Shown here: positions 11,521-22,654 of the stretch, piece after piece
Layout: each line of letters begins with the position of its first letter
How positions within the stretch are numbered: the first letter of the stretch is position 1
Assembly (NCBI GenBank): GCA_028532985.1
Contig: JANCIK010000005.1
Coordinates: forward strand, 2,424,501 to 2,488,500
Direction: 5' to 3'
Length of the DNA: 64,000 nucleotides
From: Stropharia rugosoannulata
Lineage: Eukaryota > Basidiomycota > Agaricomycetes > Agaricales > Strophariaceae
Translations under genes and position numbers: made by a program
Notes under the pieces: model-generated
Seen by the model: only the letters and a program-made list of their open reading frames with translations
Told to the model about the DNA's origin: nothing
The model's database searches: none

Positions 11521-12285
11521 TCCGGGCAACGTAAATACCTGGACTATGAACTTCTATTCTTATCCCTAACACTATGGGAGATCGTCGGTGCTTCTCCTGG
11601 TTATGATCATCGGGTGCTACGGGTTCTTATGGTTATGCGCTTCCAGCACGGCATTGTGTACCGCCTGGAAGCCGCACGAAAGCCCACTCATATAATGTAT
11701 GTCAGTTTGTATGTATCTACGCACCCATGTAAGAGGATAGCGGGTTGCACTTGGATGCTCTTCATCCACAAGGCAAATGACTTTTCAATACGTACCTCAT
11801 CATCTCAACTGAGAACAAAACTTTCTGGGCATCAATCACCACGAGCCGTTGTTCCTTATTGCATTGCAAAAGTTACATGCGGATGATGTACATATATGGA
11901 TTGGTATCAAACCAACGGGAAGACTCCCCGCTTTTCATTCCAGCTGATATTTATCAAGTTAGAAAAGTGACGAGCAAATAGATAATGGATAGATAGCAGG
12001 AAAAATTGGGTATACAAATTCCGCCAATACGCGAAAGTCAAGGTTTAAGGAAAAGCACAAATCAGTACACAGTACATACAAGTATGTGCCTGCAGGACGG
12101 GTAGTTGGAATACAGGAAGGAGGCTATCCAGCTCTTGCTTGAGAGAAGCCTCAACATGCCAAGGTAACGAAACTCCCCTGCAAAATGAAAAGAAAATCTC
12201 CAGAGATCTGGGAACCTAGTTCCACCCCATGTTCACCGTCGTCAAGATCTTGAAGGTTTCGTGAAATTATTCAGTAGCAATAGTT
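11521..12285. other. Intergenic region, convergent 3' ends
   Basis: No gene seen; 3' regions of WSS1 (+) and the GPI-protein gene (-). A 90-codon open frame at 11614 shows no motif. Confidence 0.5.
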
Positions 12286-13131
12286 TCACAGGGACAGAGC
12301 GAACGCTGCGACCAGGCCGGAGACGACCATGAGGGGCGCGCTGACTTGGCGGACAGTGAATGCTCCGCTGCCCAAGATTCCGGCGTTGGCAGCACCGATG
12401 GGGACTACGCCAGAGTCAGAGTCGTTGGTAGTGATGGAGCTGGCAGCAGAGGAAGTGCCGCTAGCGGCGGCAGGCGACGAAGCAGATCCGCCCACAGAAC
12501 TATGATCCTAGGCGTCAGCATTGCCTGTGTAAAAGCGATAAATGGATGCGTACAGAGTGGTGGAAGGAGCGGCCGCCCCAGCGGAGGAAGAAGACGAAGC
12601 TCCGGGCACGAGAGAGGCCGCGAGGCAAGATGTGTCGGAGCTGGCACCAACGGTGATCTGGGCGGGGGGCACGCATCAGCCACGCAGCTAGAACAGGACA
12701 AGCCGCACACGTACGTTGTTACTCCAGGCTTCGTTGTCGTCGGCGTCTACGAGCGAGAGAACGACCTGGGTACCAGCGGGAATGTTGGCCTTCCACTGGA
12801 TAAAGGTCTTGTTAAAGTCGCCCACTTCGACGCTGCATACAAGCTTGTGTGAACATCAATGGTCCACGGTGGGTGAGAAGCGAAAGCGTACAGAGCGTCA
12901 CCGCAAGGGTTGGCAGCGGGCACGACAATAAGGTTGTAGGGTCCGTTGGTGGCCTCCCACGAGATTTTCGCTTCCTGGCACTGTAGGTGATGCGTTAGCA
13001 CGCCGGGACGACGGGGTAAAAAGAACACGGCATACTTGGGTAAGGGCTGGCGAGCTGATAGCGAAGTCAGCGAGGGCGCCCTGGATGGCGGGGGCAATGA
13101 AGAGAGCGGCAGTAAGGAGTGTGGAGTACAT
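12286..13131 (-). CDS. Ser/Thr-rich GPI-anchored surface protein (Kre9/Knh1-like N-terminal domain)
   Basis: A small secreted protein of roughly 200 residues. The start at 13131 gives the signal peptide MYSTLLTAALFIAPAIQGAL. The mature domain reads DFAISSPALTQ, CQEAKISWEATNGPYNLIVV, NPCGDAL, then VEVGDFNKTFIQWKANIPAG, VVLSLVDADDNEAWSNNV and SSDTSCL. This matches the Ig-like Kre9/Knh1-type domain of basidiomycete Ser-Thr-rich GPI proteins. A Ser/Ala/Thr-rich stalk then leads to a hydrophobic tail (LMVVSGLVAAFALSL) ending at TGA 12286-12288, the usual GPI-attachment signal. Four introns, the largest about 60 bases. It most likely sits on the outer membrane or cell wall; the exact role is unknown, with beta-glucan assembly suggested only by the domain family. 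Confidence 0.8.
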
Positions 13132-13470
13132 TTCTAGCAGGAGATGAGGGGAAGGCGAGAAAAGAAGGACAGGAGGCGAAGGGGAGGAAGGGCGTAGAGA
13201 TGATGGCAGTTGCAACCCCGCCGCGCGCTCTTAGCCCCCTGGGCCCCAAACACACCACAACAGAACTTTTTCCATTCCCGCTTTTCTCATTGTTTTCTCC
13301 ATTCTCTTGTTCTCTTTATTTATTATCATACTACTCTACAAACGCATACATGCAATATCCTCGCGCAAATAATAATATATCTCTGCCCTTACAGCTTGGG
13401 CGCAGCCTTGCCCTTGAACGAAGCCAGCATCGTCCTCTTCGTGATCCTAATGCCCAGCACATATGCAAAG
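13132..13470. other. Intergenic region, promoter of GPI-protein gene
   Basis: No gene seen. It contains the short upstream region of the GPI-protein gene and the citrate synthase 3' end. Pyrimidine-rich on the plus strand around 13260-13320. Confidence 0.5.
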
Positions 13471-15934
13471 TCAGTTGCCATGGCCACCAGTTACCACTTC
13501 CGAATATGAAACCCACCCAGAGTGCGGAATAGCAGAGGGCGTCTGTTTCAGCCCGTCCACGAGCGGACGCTCCTCGAGAGGCACATAGTCCCGCTTACTA
13601 GCGCCCACGTATATCTACAAGTGGTCTGGCTTGAGCATGACAGAAACAGTCCTGAGTATGATCAAAAGGTACCTGACGTGGCCGCCAAATTTTGACGCCA
13701 CCCTCTTGCAACATCATCTGGAAAGCACGGCCGCTGTTGGCCGAAAGTTGACGGTAACATACTCAAGAAATTCACGTACTTGTCGCCAATGCGCAAGCCA
13801 TCCTACTACGCGAGGAACAGCAAACAAGACTGGGAAAAAGTCAAGAGGAAAGCCTGCGCGGATGTCATTATGTTAGAACAACGTATGTGTGAAGCAAGAC
13901 ATACCCATGGCACGGTATATAAGCCCGCTAATGCGAGGGTGAGATAGTGTAGGACATTAAATTTAGCAATTAATACATTACCTCCTGCAGAGGGCATGAG
14001 CGGAATTGTTTTGTGAAACTAAACACAAACATACCAAAAATCGACATTGGGTGCAAGTCTGCGCTTGATGAAATATTCATCTTTCATTGCTGCCTCATGC
14101 AAAGCCATCGCTGTCTCGAGCAGTTCGTCTTTCCCAGTACTAGATTATTGTTCTTTTGTGAACCTGGCCAATTCTTTCTTGACAACGCGTAACTTACATT
14201 TTGAACACCTCATCCGCTGTCTTACGCACTATAAATGATCGTGGATCGGACTGCAACATACGTGATTAACGCAAGATTTGACCCGTTACATTTTGGCCAC
14301 CTACAGTTTTGTATACACGATGCCCAAATCCGGAAAGGACCTTTTCGCGTTTCTTCACGGCCTCAATAAAGGCAGGGACGTTCTCTGGCCTATACCATAC
14401 TCAGTTCAGAAGTGTATGTTATTCTTGATGATATGTACGTACTTTCCGATAGATATCAGCATGCGTATGACGGCTTCGTTGGCACCTCCTGTTCAGGCAC
14501 CAGTTGAGAAACGTGATAAACGTAACAAGATGATGAACGAACCATGTAAAGGACCACTGTCATGGGTTGTCAAACTAGTCTATGGGCTAAAAATATTTGG
14601 TCAACTTACTATAACGATGCACATCCAGCACTCGAAATCAAAGAGAGTCAAACTAATGGAAAGCACCTATGACAAGAAAGACTTACGCAATTGCAGAATA
14701 AGGGTCGACCAGAGAACTGCCAGTTTGCAGAACCGTAGTTGCCGAGGCGTTCAGCTCGTGATCTGCATGAAGAAGGAATAGCACGTCTAATGCCTTTTCG
14801 AGGACGGGGTTGGGAACATAGTTTTCTTCTCCAAGGTGATCCATTTGGTAGAGGAACCTGCAATTAGTATCGTTGCGTTAGGTATTTTTCATCGCCCTGC
14901 TGTGGTCATGCTCTCACGATCCGGTATAGCTGAGGCCCGTTGGAGGTGTCACAAACTCTCTGCCCTGACGCACTCGGTACGCCATCCTAACGTACCATTT
15001 AGATGGAATCATTGTTCAAGCAGAAAGAAGAACTAACGCTGCCAAAGTTGTTGCTTTTCCAATTAACCTATAGATTTGCTTATCCATTGTTATGAGAGAC
15101 TCTGCACTTCCTCTCGTAAAAAGATTTTGACCTGCAAACAAGTTGCACGTTGGTATGCGCAATGAACGTTTGATTCACATGATTTACGAAGTTACCTTGC
15201 AATGAAGGGTTCGCTTCGCTGTAATAAGATCCCAGGTAAGCAAATGCACTCGTTAGAATTGCCATAGGGTGTGCGTCATATCTGAAAAGAGTTACATTGA
15301 GCGCCGAGTAAATCAACATCTACAAAACCATAGCATACCGGAAGGAGCGGCAGAACTGCTCAGCATCAGCATGGATGACGCCGTGGTGAAGAACTTCTGT
15401 TTCGAAGGTCTTGAACTGCGAATTGGTTGGGAGGGATCCGTATATGAGTAGGTATGCTGTCTCGAGATGCGAGGAATGCACTGCTAGTTGTTCGATGGGA
15501 TATCCCCTTCGTGAGTGCTCGTCAGTTCAAGTGCACTTGTTTAAGATATTGAAGGAATACCTGTAACGAAGCACTGAGAGTATGTTAGAAGTGATAGCAG
15601 GAAGAAGTAAGTGCTCCATACCTCCGGCCTCTCCGTCAATGAACGTAATCTCACTGCGCATAACAGCAGTGTTCAAAAAGCCCCTATCGGAGACTCGCAG
15701 CCCCTTGTCTGTCTCGTTTTCCTCGCGCTCTCCGGGCGCAAATGGCGCCTTCATCTCCTTGAACACCGTCGCTGATATGCTGTTGTCGACAATCCTAGAA
15801 GCGCTCACAGATCAGCTGCCATGCGCACCGCGCGACCTCGTGCTGCCTCACGGAACATTATATTCCTTCCCCGTCCTGTTGTCGCGCACAGTAAGGCTGT
15901 TCGCCGGCGCACTCGATGCTGTTGAACGGCCCAT
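13471..15934 (-). CDS. CIT1: Citrate synthase
   Basis: Condenses oxaloacetate and acetyl-CoA to citrate. The ATG at 15934 gives [20 protein letters not shown], and an intron joins NVP to [11 protein letters not shown]. Family motifs in order: [84 protein letters not shown] (across two introns), [11 protein letters not shown] with a catalytic-type His, [40 protein letters not shown] and [17 protein letters not shown]. The product ends GGHGN at TGA 13471-13473, about 470 residues. More than ten introns; a GTTCGT donor is used before GGAN. The N-terminus is not an evident mitochondrial presequence and the C-terminus is not a PTS1, so this may be a second, non-mitochondrial form or a methylcitrate synthase; sequence alone does not decide. 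Confidence 0.88.
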
Positions 15935-18465
15935 TCCGCTGGATGTCTGGGTATGTGAAGGTATACGAAGGGAGTGAGGTATGTGCTCCGAGTCGGCTAT
16001 GGAACCAAAAGGTCAATTAACGGATTGGCCAATGACGAATTTAGGCTGGTCGGCTAAGTTTCGCGTTGTGCTCCCACGTGAGACCTGGCACAATCACAAG
16101 CCTTCTGTCTGCTCCTCCCTCTCCTCCCTCTCTTGTGACGACTCCTCCGAGGCCGGATACTTGCTACCAACCTGCCCGGTCTGACCCAAAAAGCCTCGCA
16201 GATTCATATGCTTTTTCACTGTCAGTATATATGCATACTGTATGGTGGAATGACACAGGAAGTCCGAAGGACAGGTGGCGTCCAACAGCTTCCTCGTGGG
16301 CCTTCGTGGACACAACATGGTCAATTTCAATAGTGAATTCAAATAACCCTACGATTCCCCGGAAATTATATTTACAGTTCCAAACGTGTAATGCCAGATA
16401 GAAAGAGGCAGGAAGAGGCAGGAAGAGCCCTGAAGAGGTTACCAGTTCAAGATCATCTGAAGTATAATCCGTACAATCCGGCATGACTCCTACTGGTTGA
16501 AGTTGTGGATGACACAAGGCTCAATTTGTTTGGAAGGGATCACCTAATCACAAGTGCTCCGGCGGCCAGTCGAATTTTATGGCATTTTACAGTCTGTGTC
16601 CTCTGTCCCACATGAAATCCATACACTTCGTCACTTGTTTGTGACCACAACTGGTTACTGTGTCGTTGTATCTCGCTATGAGAGCAGTAGTCGGGCCTTT
16701 TCGTTCCGGGCGACAATTCAAATAAGTAACACCGACCGGAGGTACAAGTAGAGATCATAGAAACATTCCCACCACCGGTGGATCGCAGATGCCGTAGAGA
16801 TGCTACGGTAGGAGAAGTTCCCTCTTTTACTTATAGCCTGTGTATAATTGAAACCATTTGAAATAGATACGTTGCACCAATTCCCCGTTCTTGTGACTGC
16901 TATATACTAGGAACCTTCGTGTTGCAAGGGCCTCCAGAGGCGCACAGGCAAATCCTGGTGTGTACCTTTTGAATACGTATGATATATGATATCTGTCAAT
17001 CTAATCAGACGTTTCTGCGCAATCTTCGCAACATTCAAACGTTTACCGAGTTCAGATGTCAAGTCTTGATTGAAGTCGATCCCCTTTCTATAAGCTGATA
17101 TTTGCCTTCGATTTCGGTGTAAGCTGCGGCTCCTACTTATGTACAGACCAGTGAGGCGTGTCTTCATTACCCACAAGTCCAACTGTCTCCTGCTACTTCT
17201 ATACGCATCTTTCCGCTGACGGACTCCGGTTTACATGGACAAGCGCTTTCAATATGGGTACGTAGCCCTCTTCTCAAATAGCTAAACATTACATGTTTTT
17301 GCAGGCTATTAAGACTGAGCATATTCAGCCTTTCATCAAACGATTACTAGGATAATCAATGCATGATCTGTAGAGCGTATCTGGGTCATTGGGTTGATAT
17401 AAAAAGTGATGCACACGACCTGCAGGCTCATATGACCAAAGGGATGAGAGGTGTCCATCTTCATTTGGTGGCGCCAACCGCTGCCAGCCTGGTCACCCAT
17501 TTCATAATTCTTGGACCCCCTGACTTCCCCTCTCTCAGGTTTCCGGTCCGTTCTCTATCAATTTCTATCGATAGTTACACTTTTCTCCGCCTTCCACTGT
17601 CTGGGATCGAGCGCCCGTATGTCTACCTTTGCGACGCTTGGTTAAAGGCAGCAGTCGCTAAAACGTTGGATCTGATGGACGGCGGTATAACGGGGCGCGC
17701 CGGTGCAGACATGCATTCACCTCCCACATCGTTATGGATACCAGTGGAAAAAAAAAACAGTAAGCGCCTGTGCTTGGGGTGTCGTTTCTTGGTTATGTAT
17801 ACTATTTATAGCATCGAAAAATTTAAACCGAAAGAGGCCGATGATCTCTGCGAAGGTCTGTTTCAGTCTGCTTCTCAGTTCCAGTGCCGCTGCTCTTATG
17901 CATAAACATAGCTGAGTGGAAGCATCAATGATAATATCCAAATAAACAACCAGCATACATACGATTTCTCATCTTACCGGAAGCCCGCGTGCTGAAATCA
18001 TGACAGGCCAAACAACCAAAAAAATTGAAAGGCTTGGCTTTTGTATGCTTCTGGCCCTTGTGCATCATTGATTGGAGTTGAATAGGGAACAGGAATTGAG
18101 ACTTTCTAGCCCACAAAATAAGGTGCCATTCACTAGAAGACCTATAAATGCGATCCAAAAATGAACGCTTGGAAATGAGAAGTTGTTCTATGAGATATCT
18201 GCTGGGAAACACACGCTGGTAGAGCACAAACGTGCGTTGAGGACTTCGCGACAACTGTCGATTTTTTGATTTTTAAGGGGGGCTATTGCACATGGATTAC
18301 AGTCAACATTGGAGCATCGGGCAACCCCATCTGGAACGACAGTTAAACGACCCTGCCACATATCCGCTAACATGTCCGGAGGTACATAAACCAATTTATC
18401 AATGGGAGGAAGATAAGCGGCCCTTCCCCTCCCCTTCCACTGCCCCAGCTCTCTCTGCCCGCGAC
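15935..18465. other. 2.5-kb stretch without a recognisable gene
   Basis: Open frames here (for example 16164-16517 minus and 17363-17905 plus) show no domain, no codon-like composition and no matching splice continuation. A CT-rich tract lies near 16110-16160. The right end would hold the promoter of the permease at 18466. Confidence 0.4.
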
Positions 18466-21182
18466 ATGTCGACTGAACTTACGTTCAAAGAGAGGATTAA
18501 GAGTGTCTCTCTGATCTTTGCGTGCGTTTATTATCTCTCAAGATTAATCTTCGTGTCTAAATTTTTGTCTTTTTCAGCTGCGGGACTGCATTGCTGTCAG
18601 ATGGTGAGTATATTTTGCATAAGTTGGGTCATTCAACTAACTCGGAGGATGAGGTTACGCCAATGGTGTCATTGGGAGCGGTGAGCATACGCCCGTAAAT
18701 TGTATCATGATCTCTTACTGACACGAATATTGCGTTAGTAAATACGCGTAAGTTACAACGCAATAAAATCATTAAAAATGACCTACTGACAAGTGGTAAT
18801 TTAATCAAGTGCTAACCAGAATTTATGGCTCGGAAAAGCTAGGTCAACACAACTACAGTCGGGTTCTGAGCAGTCTGGGTTTCGCAGGCACTGTCGTGGG
18901 CATGCTGATATTCGGTATGTAACATAAAAAGCTGAAAAGTTTTAGCAACTAAACAGGATTCATTACGTCGCACAGGTTATCTCTCTGACAAGATTGGACG
19001 GAAATTCGGCATGGTACAGTGGTCGTCGTAATATCCCTTCTCGTCCCGTCGTTCTCATACAAGAAATAGATGACCGCAGCAGGTATAGTGACACTATTTT
19101 CAGGCCTGTCGGCCGCCTCTTCTGGTGCACACGGCAGCGTTGGTGGCCTTCTGAGCATGTTAAGTGCCATGCGGTGCGTCATATGCCTCCATATCCGATT
19201 CTTAGCTTATTTATATGAATGATATCTAGTTTTCTGCTTGGTATCGGCGTCGGCGCTGAGTATCCTTGTGGATCCGTATCGGCATCTGAGCAGTCCGAAG
19301 AACCTGGTATCGGGAAGAAAAGCCAGCATCGCTGGTTTGCGCTTGCTACAAGTAAGTGTATTCAGCACTGCAGGACCACTATAGATATCTTATGTTGTAA
19401 TTAGATTCCATGATCGACTTCGGATTTGTTATATCCGCCTTTGTTCCCCTGGTGCTTTTCTGGATGTAAGGATGGCTCGCCTTCAGAATGTTTACGTTGA
19501 CCTTATTTTTTTCCCCCGATATCAAGTTTTGGAAATAACCACTTGGCGGCTGTGTGGCGACTCTCGCTCGGTCTCGGTGTCGTGCCAGCGGCAGCTGTCT
19601 TTTTGTGGCGTCTGAACATGGAGGAACCCGCACGATATCGCAAGGACTCAATGAAACACGCCAAAATCCCCTACTGGCTGGTCCTTCGCCGCTACGGTGG
19701 CTCATTGGCTGCGATATCAGCAACATGGTAGCGTAATTTTATCTGTACTTGATTATCTACTTTAACATTGGGGGCGCCCATCAGGTTCCTCTATGATATC
19801 ATTGTGTACGTTGTTCAATATAATCGTAAACGATATTCGCTGACACGGTCTCATCTGATTTCACAGGTATCCTGTGAGTTAAAAATTAGTTGTCCCCACA
19901 CTTTATGTCCTGAACTTTCCACCAGTTTGGCCTTTATTCGTCGATTATCGTTGACCGGTATATATCCAGACGATTCTTCCCATCCGATTTGTTGACATGT
20001 CATTTATGAATTAGCGTTACGGGTGGCACCGACAACCTCACCGTTATCTTTGGCTGGAATGTCGTTATCAAGTAGGTGCTTGTTCAATAGTCAGATCGCT
20101 CTTGTACTGATCGCTTGAACAGTCTGCTTTATATGCCCGGCACTTTGATTGGCGCTTTCGTCGTGGATTATTTGGGACCGAAGTACACAATGGCATGTTT
20201 TACCCTGGCTGGCATTTCATGTCAATAATCTATAAAAATACTGTGCAGATCACTGGACTTCTTCTCCAGGCCATCATTGGTTTCGCCATGAGCGGGGCCT
20301 ACGCTAGGTAAGTTTTCATTGAAGCTTCAGGATAACATGCATCTACGACATTTATATTATAGCCTTACGAAGCACATTGGCGCCTTCGCAGTAAGTGGAG
20401 GGAAATACGTTGTTGCAGTGTTGGATATTCATTGAATTTTTATTATTTTGAACAGGTCGTGTACGGCATTTTCTTGAGCTTCGGGGAGTTCGGTATGTGT
20501 TGCAGTGGGGCCCTCATTTCAAGTGCCAGACATACTCATCAGTGTCTTAGGCCCAGGAAACTGCCTCGGTCTATTGGCCAGCAAAAGCAGCCCAACGGCT
20601 ATACGCGGTCAATTTTACGGGACTGCAGCAGCTATTGGCAAAGTCGGCGCATTCATTGGAACTTGGAGTGAGTTAGCAAAATTTATACATAAATTACTTA
20701 CCGATCGAATCCAATTCCTAGTATTCCCTCCAATCATCGATGGTACGTTTCGTTACTCTCCTCGCTGTTATAACCAACATTAACTCCCGCAACAGCATTT
20801 GGTGGTGCATCCAGCAACAGAGGAAATACCGGTCCTTTCTGGATTGGCAGTGGTGGGTGCTATTGTTTGTTGACCCGTAGCGATTGCTGAAATGAATCGG
20901 ACAATTCATTGCATTCCTATAGGATTGGCTGTTCTCAGCGCGATAATCACATTCCTGTTTATCAAGCCACTGACCACTGATGGAATGATGGAAGAAGATA
21001 TCAAGGTATAAGCATTGATCTTCATGTTCCCTCGATCCTGTACTGAGACGAGTTGCCTTCAGTTCCGGGAGTATCTCGAGGCTCATGGATATGATACAAG
21101 CGCTATGGGCTTGCCAGGCAGCGAAACCACATCCCAAGAGACAGCATCAATGGACGAGAAGAACAGCGAGTCAAAAGCCTAG
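18466..21182 (+). CDS. GIT1-like glycerophosphodiester/phosphate MFS permease
   Basis: A plasma-membrane proton symporter of the major facilitator superfamily with about 12 helices and roughly 530 residues. The ATG at 18466 starts MSTELTFKERIKSVSLIFAC. Motifs: VLSSLGFAGTVVGMLIFG and LSDKIGRKFGM (MFS motif A loop), FLLGIGVGAEYPCGSVSASE, then WRLSLGLGVVPAAAVFLWRL, NMEEPARYRKDSMKHAKIPY and WFLYDIIVYPFGLYSSIIVD. These last match the GIT1 branch (glycerophosphoinositol or glycerophosphocholine uptake) better than sugar porters; neighbouring phosphate:H+ symporters remain an alternative. A 7-base exon at 19867-19873 supplies VYP of the YPFGLYSS motif. The second half has GPGNCLGLLASKSSPTAIRG. The cytosolic tail ends KNSESKA at TAG 21180-21182. 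About 15 introns. Converges on SEM1. Confidence 0.85.
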
Positions 21183-21464
21183 AAAATAGGGGAGATAGCT
21201 TTGGGATGTTGTAGCGACGATTGACTTCATGCGCTATGTTCCCGACGTAAACCACTTATGATTTAAAACGACCTGTCCTAGTTATTGTTATTGTTAATGG
21301 AATCGTGTGCGTCACACCATGTTCGTGAAAGGTAGACCGTTTGTGTAGTTGGAACCCTGACTGGGGCTGATGTATGCGTAAAGAACCCATGATGAAAAAT
21401 TACATTGATAGAGAACAAGTGCATGGATAGGAAGAAAGCGCTTCGAGATATATAGTGATATAAA

Positions 21465-21912
21465 CTAGGATTCCATTGCTGAGGCTGCAGCCGCCTTCGT
21501 CTTGGCCAGCTCATTCCTGTACCAGTCCAGTTCCATCAGGATGAAAACAGGCAATGGATACACACCACACGCACCTCAGCTGCACGCTGAATTCATCCTC
21601 GATATCGTCATCGTCCCAGTTATCCTCCCAGAGCTTGTCGCCACCCGACTTGGCCGCGCCGGGTGCCGCCCCTGCGAGGTGTGCAAGATCGGTTTCAGCG
21701 TCGTCCCAGTCTGTTGGTAGTAGAGTTACAGTGAGCATCGCAATAGTCAAAGGAGATGCAGTAACAAGAGTAAGGTGCTTACCTGCAATGGCGAACTCCT
21801 CGAACTCGTCGTCCTCCTCCAGTACACCGACATGGGGCTGCGCCTCTTGCTGTGGCTGCTCTGTGGGTTTGGGCGTTTCCGCGGGGGCCTTTGAGTTAGA
21901 GGCAGAAGACAT
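21465..21912 (-). CDS. SEM1: Sem1/Dss1, 26S proteasome lid subunit and BRCA2 partner
   Basis: A small, acidic, disordered protein of 105 residues that sits in the proteasome lid, the TREX-2 mRNA export complex and BRCA2 recombination complexes. Three exons: 21912 to about 21785, about 21710 to 21575, and 21518 to 21465. The two acidic/aromatic blocks of the family are present: VLEEDDEFEEFAIADWDD and LWEDNWDDDDIEDEFSVQLR. It starts MSSASNSKAPAETPKPTEQP and ends AKTKAAAASAMES before the stop at 21465-21467. The N-terminal extension is Pro/Gln-rich and likely disordered. Two ACGCGT boxes lie just upstream at 21971 and 21995. Confidence 0.92.
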
Positions 21913-21970
21913 AGTGGAATGTGCGTTGGACTGTATGTATTGGAGATTGATAGTGGTAGGAAAGAAAGTG

Positions 21971-22000
21971 ACGCGTCTCCTTCAGATTACCGCGACGCGT
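21971..22000. promoter_or_regulatory. Two MCB-like ACGCGT boxes upstream of SEM1
   Basis: Perfect ACGCGT at 21971-21976 and 21995-22000, 59 and 83 bases before the SEM1 ATG. Two copies within 30 bases at a promoter exceed chance; function as an MBF site is inferred from yeasts. Confidence 0.45.
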
Positions 22001-22550
22001 GAGAAAAGTTAATAACCCCTTTGCGCTAACTTTGGCAGCAAGCTCTACTTATGCTCCGCTGCTTGACCAATGTATGGATGCATTCTATATACACACTAAA
22101 TATCTATTTGTGCTATGTTAAAGTATAGTAGAGTTAGGGAGAGATGGATGATATTGGAAGAGCCCGGGAGTTGCAAAGGAGCGGCGTAGTATAATTGGTG
22201 TGGTATAATTAGGTGAATCTCAGTAAGCAGGGTATCTACTTTATTGCGATTACATGTACAATGGCTAGGTTCGCTGAACTATATTTTTGTATAGTCCTTG
22301 GCGGCTGAGAATTAAATAATAGTGTGTATGAGGCATAGCATAACCAAATGAAAAGATAATCAACGATCCAGGGAGTGTGGCAAGCATGGAGAGAGAGCAG
22401 ATTGGAGATCAAAAATAATTATAATAGCAAGTGCAACTTCTTCATAGCACTACAACTGAGTTGGGCCTTAGAGTGTGCATAGTCAGCCATTAGTATAAAT
22501 AAACATGGCCTTCATAGCTGGCCACGCAAACATTTGAAGGACGTTGAGTA

Positions 22551-22564
22551 TAGTAGTAGTAGTA
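22551..22564. repeat. Short (TAG)n microsatellite
   Basis: Four to five perfect TAG units on the plus strand in noncoding DNA. Confidence 0.6.
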
Positions 22565-22654
22565 ATCGGAAACGACACGCAATTATGGATGTTCCCTACT
22601 TCTTTCGACCAAATCTATCTGGCTGACGCGTGAAGAACATTCAAAGCACCCTGT

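Larger units (their letters stand above)
21913..22654. other. Intergenic region upstream of SEM1
   Basis: No gene seen; SEM1 promoter and the 3' region of the next minus-strand gene. AT-rich, with a short TAG microsatellite at 22551-22564. Confidence 0.5.

Noticed and set aside
16164..16517. 117-codon minus-strand open frame in the 15.9-18.4 kb gap
   Set aside because: No domain, no signal, and no splice partners found.
17363..17905. 180-codon plus-strand open frame
   Set aside because: Longest frame in the gap but unlike any family I know, with mixed hydrophobic/basic random-looking content; not supported as a gene.
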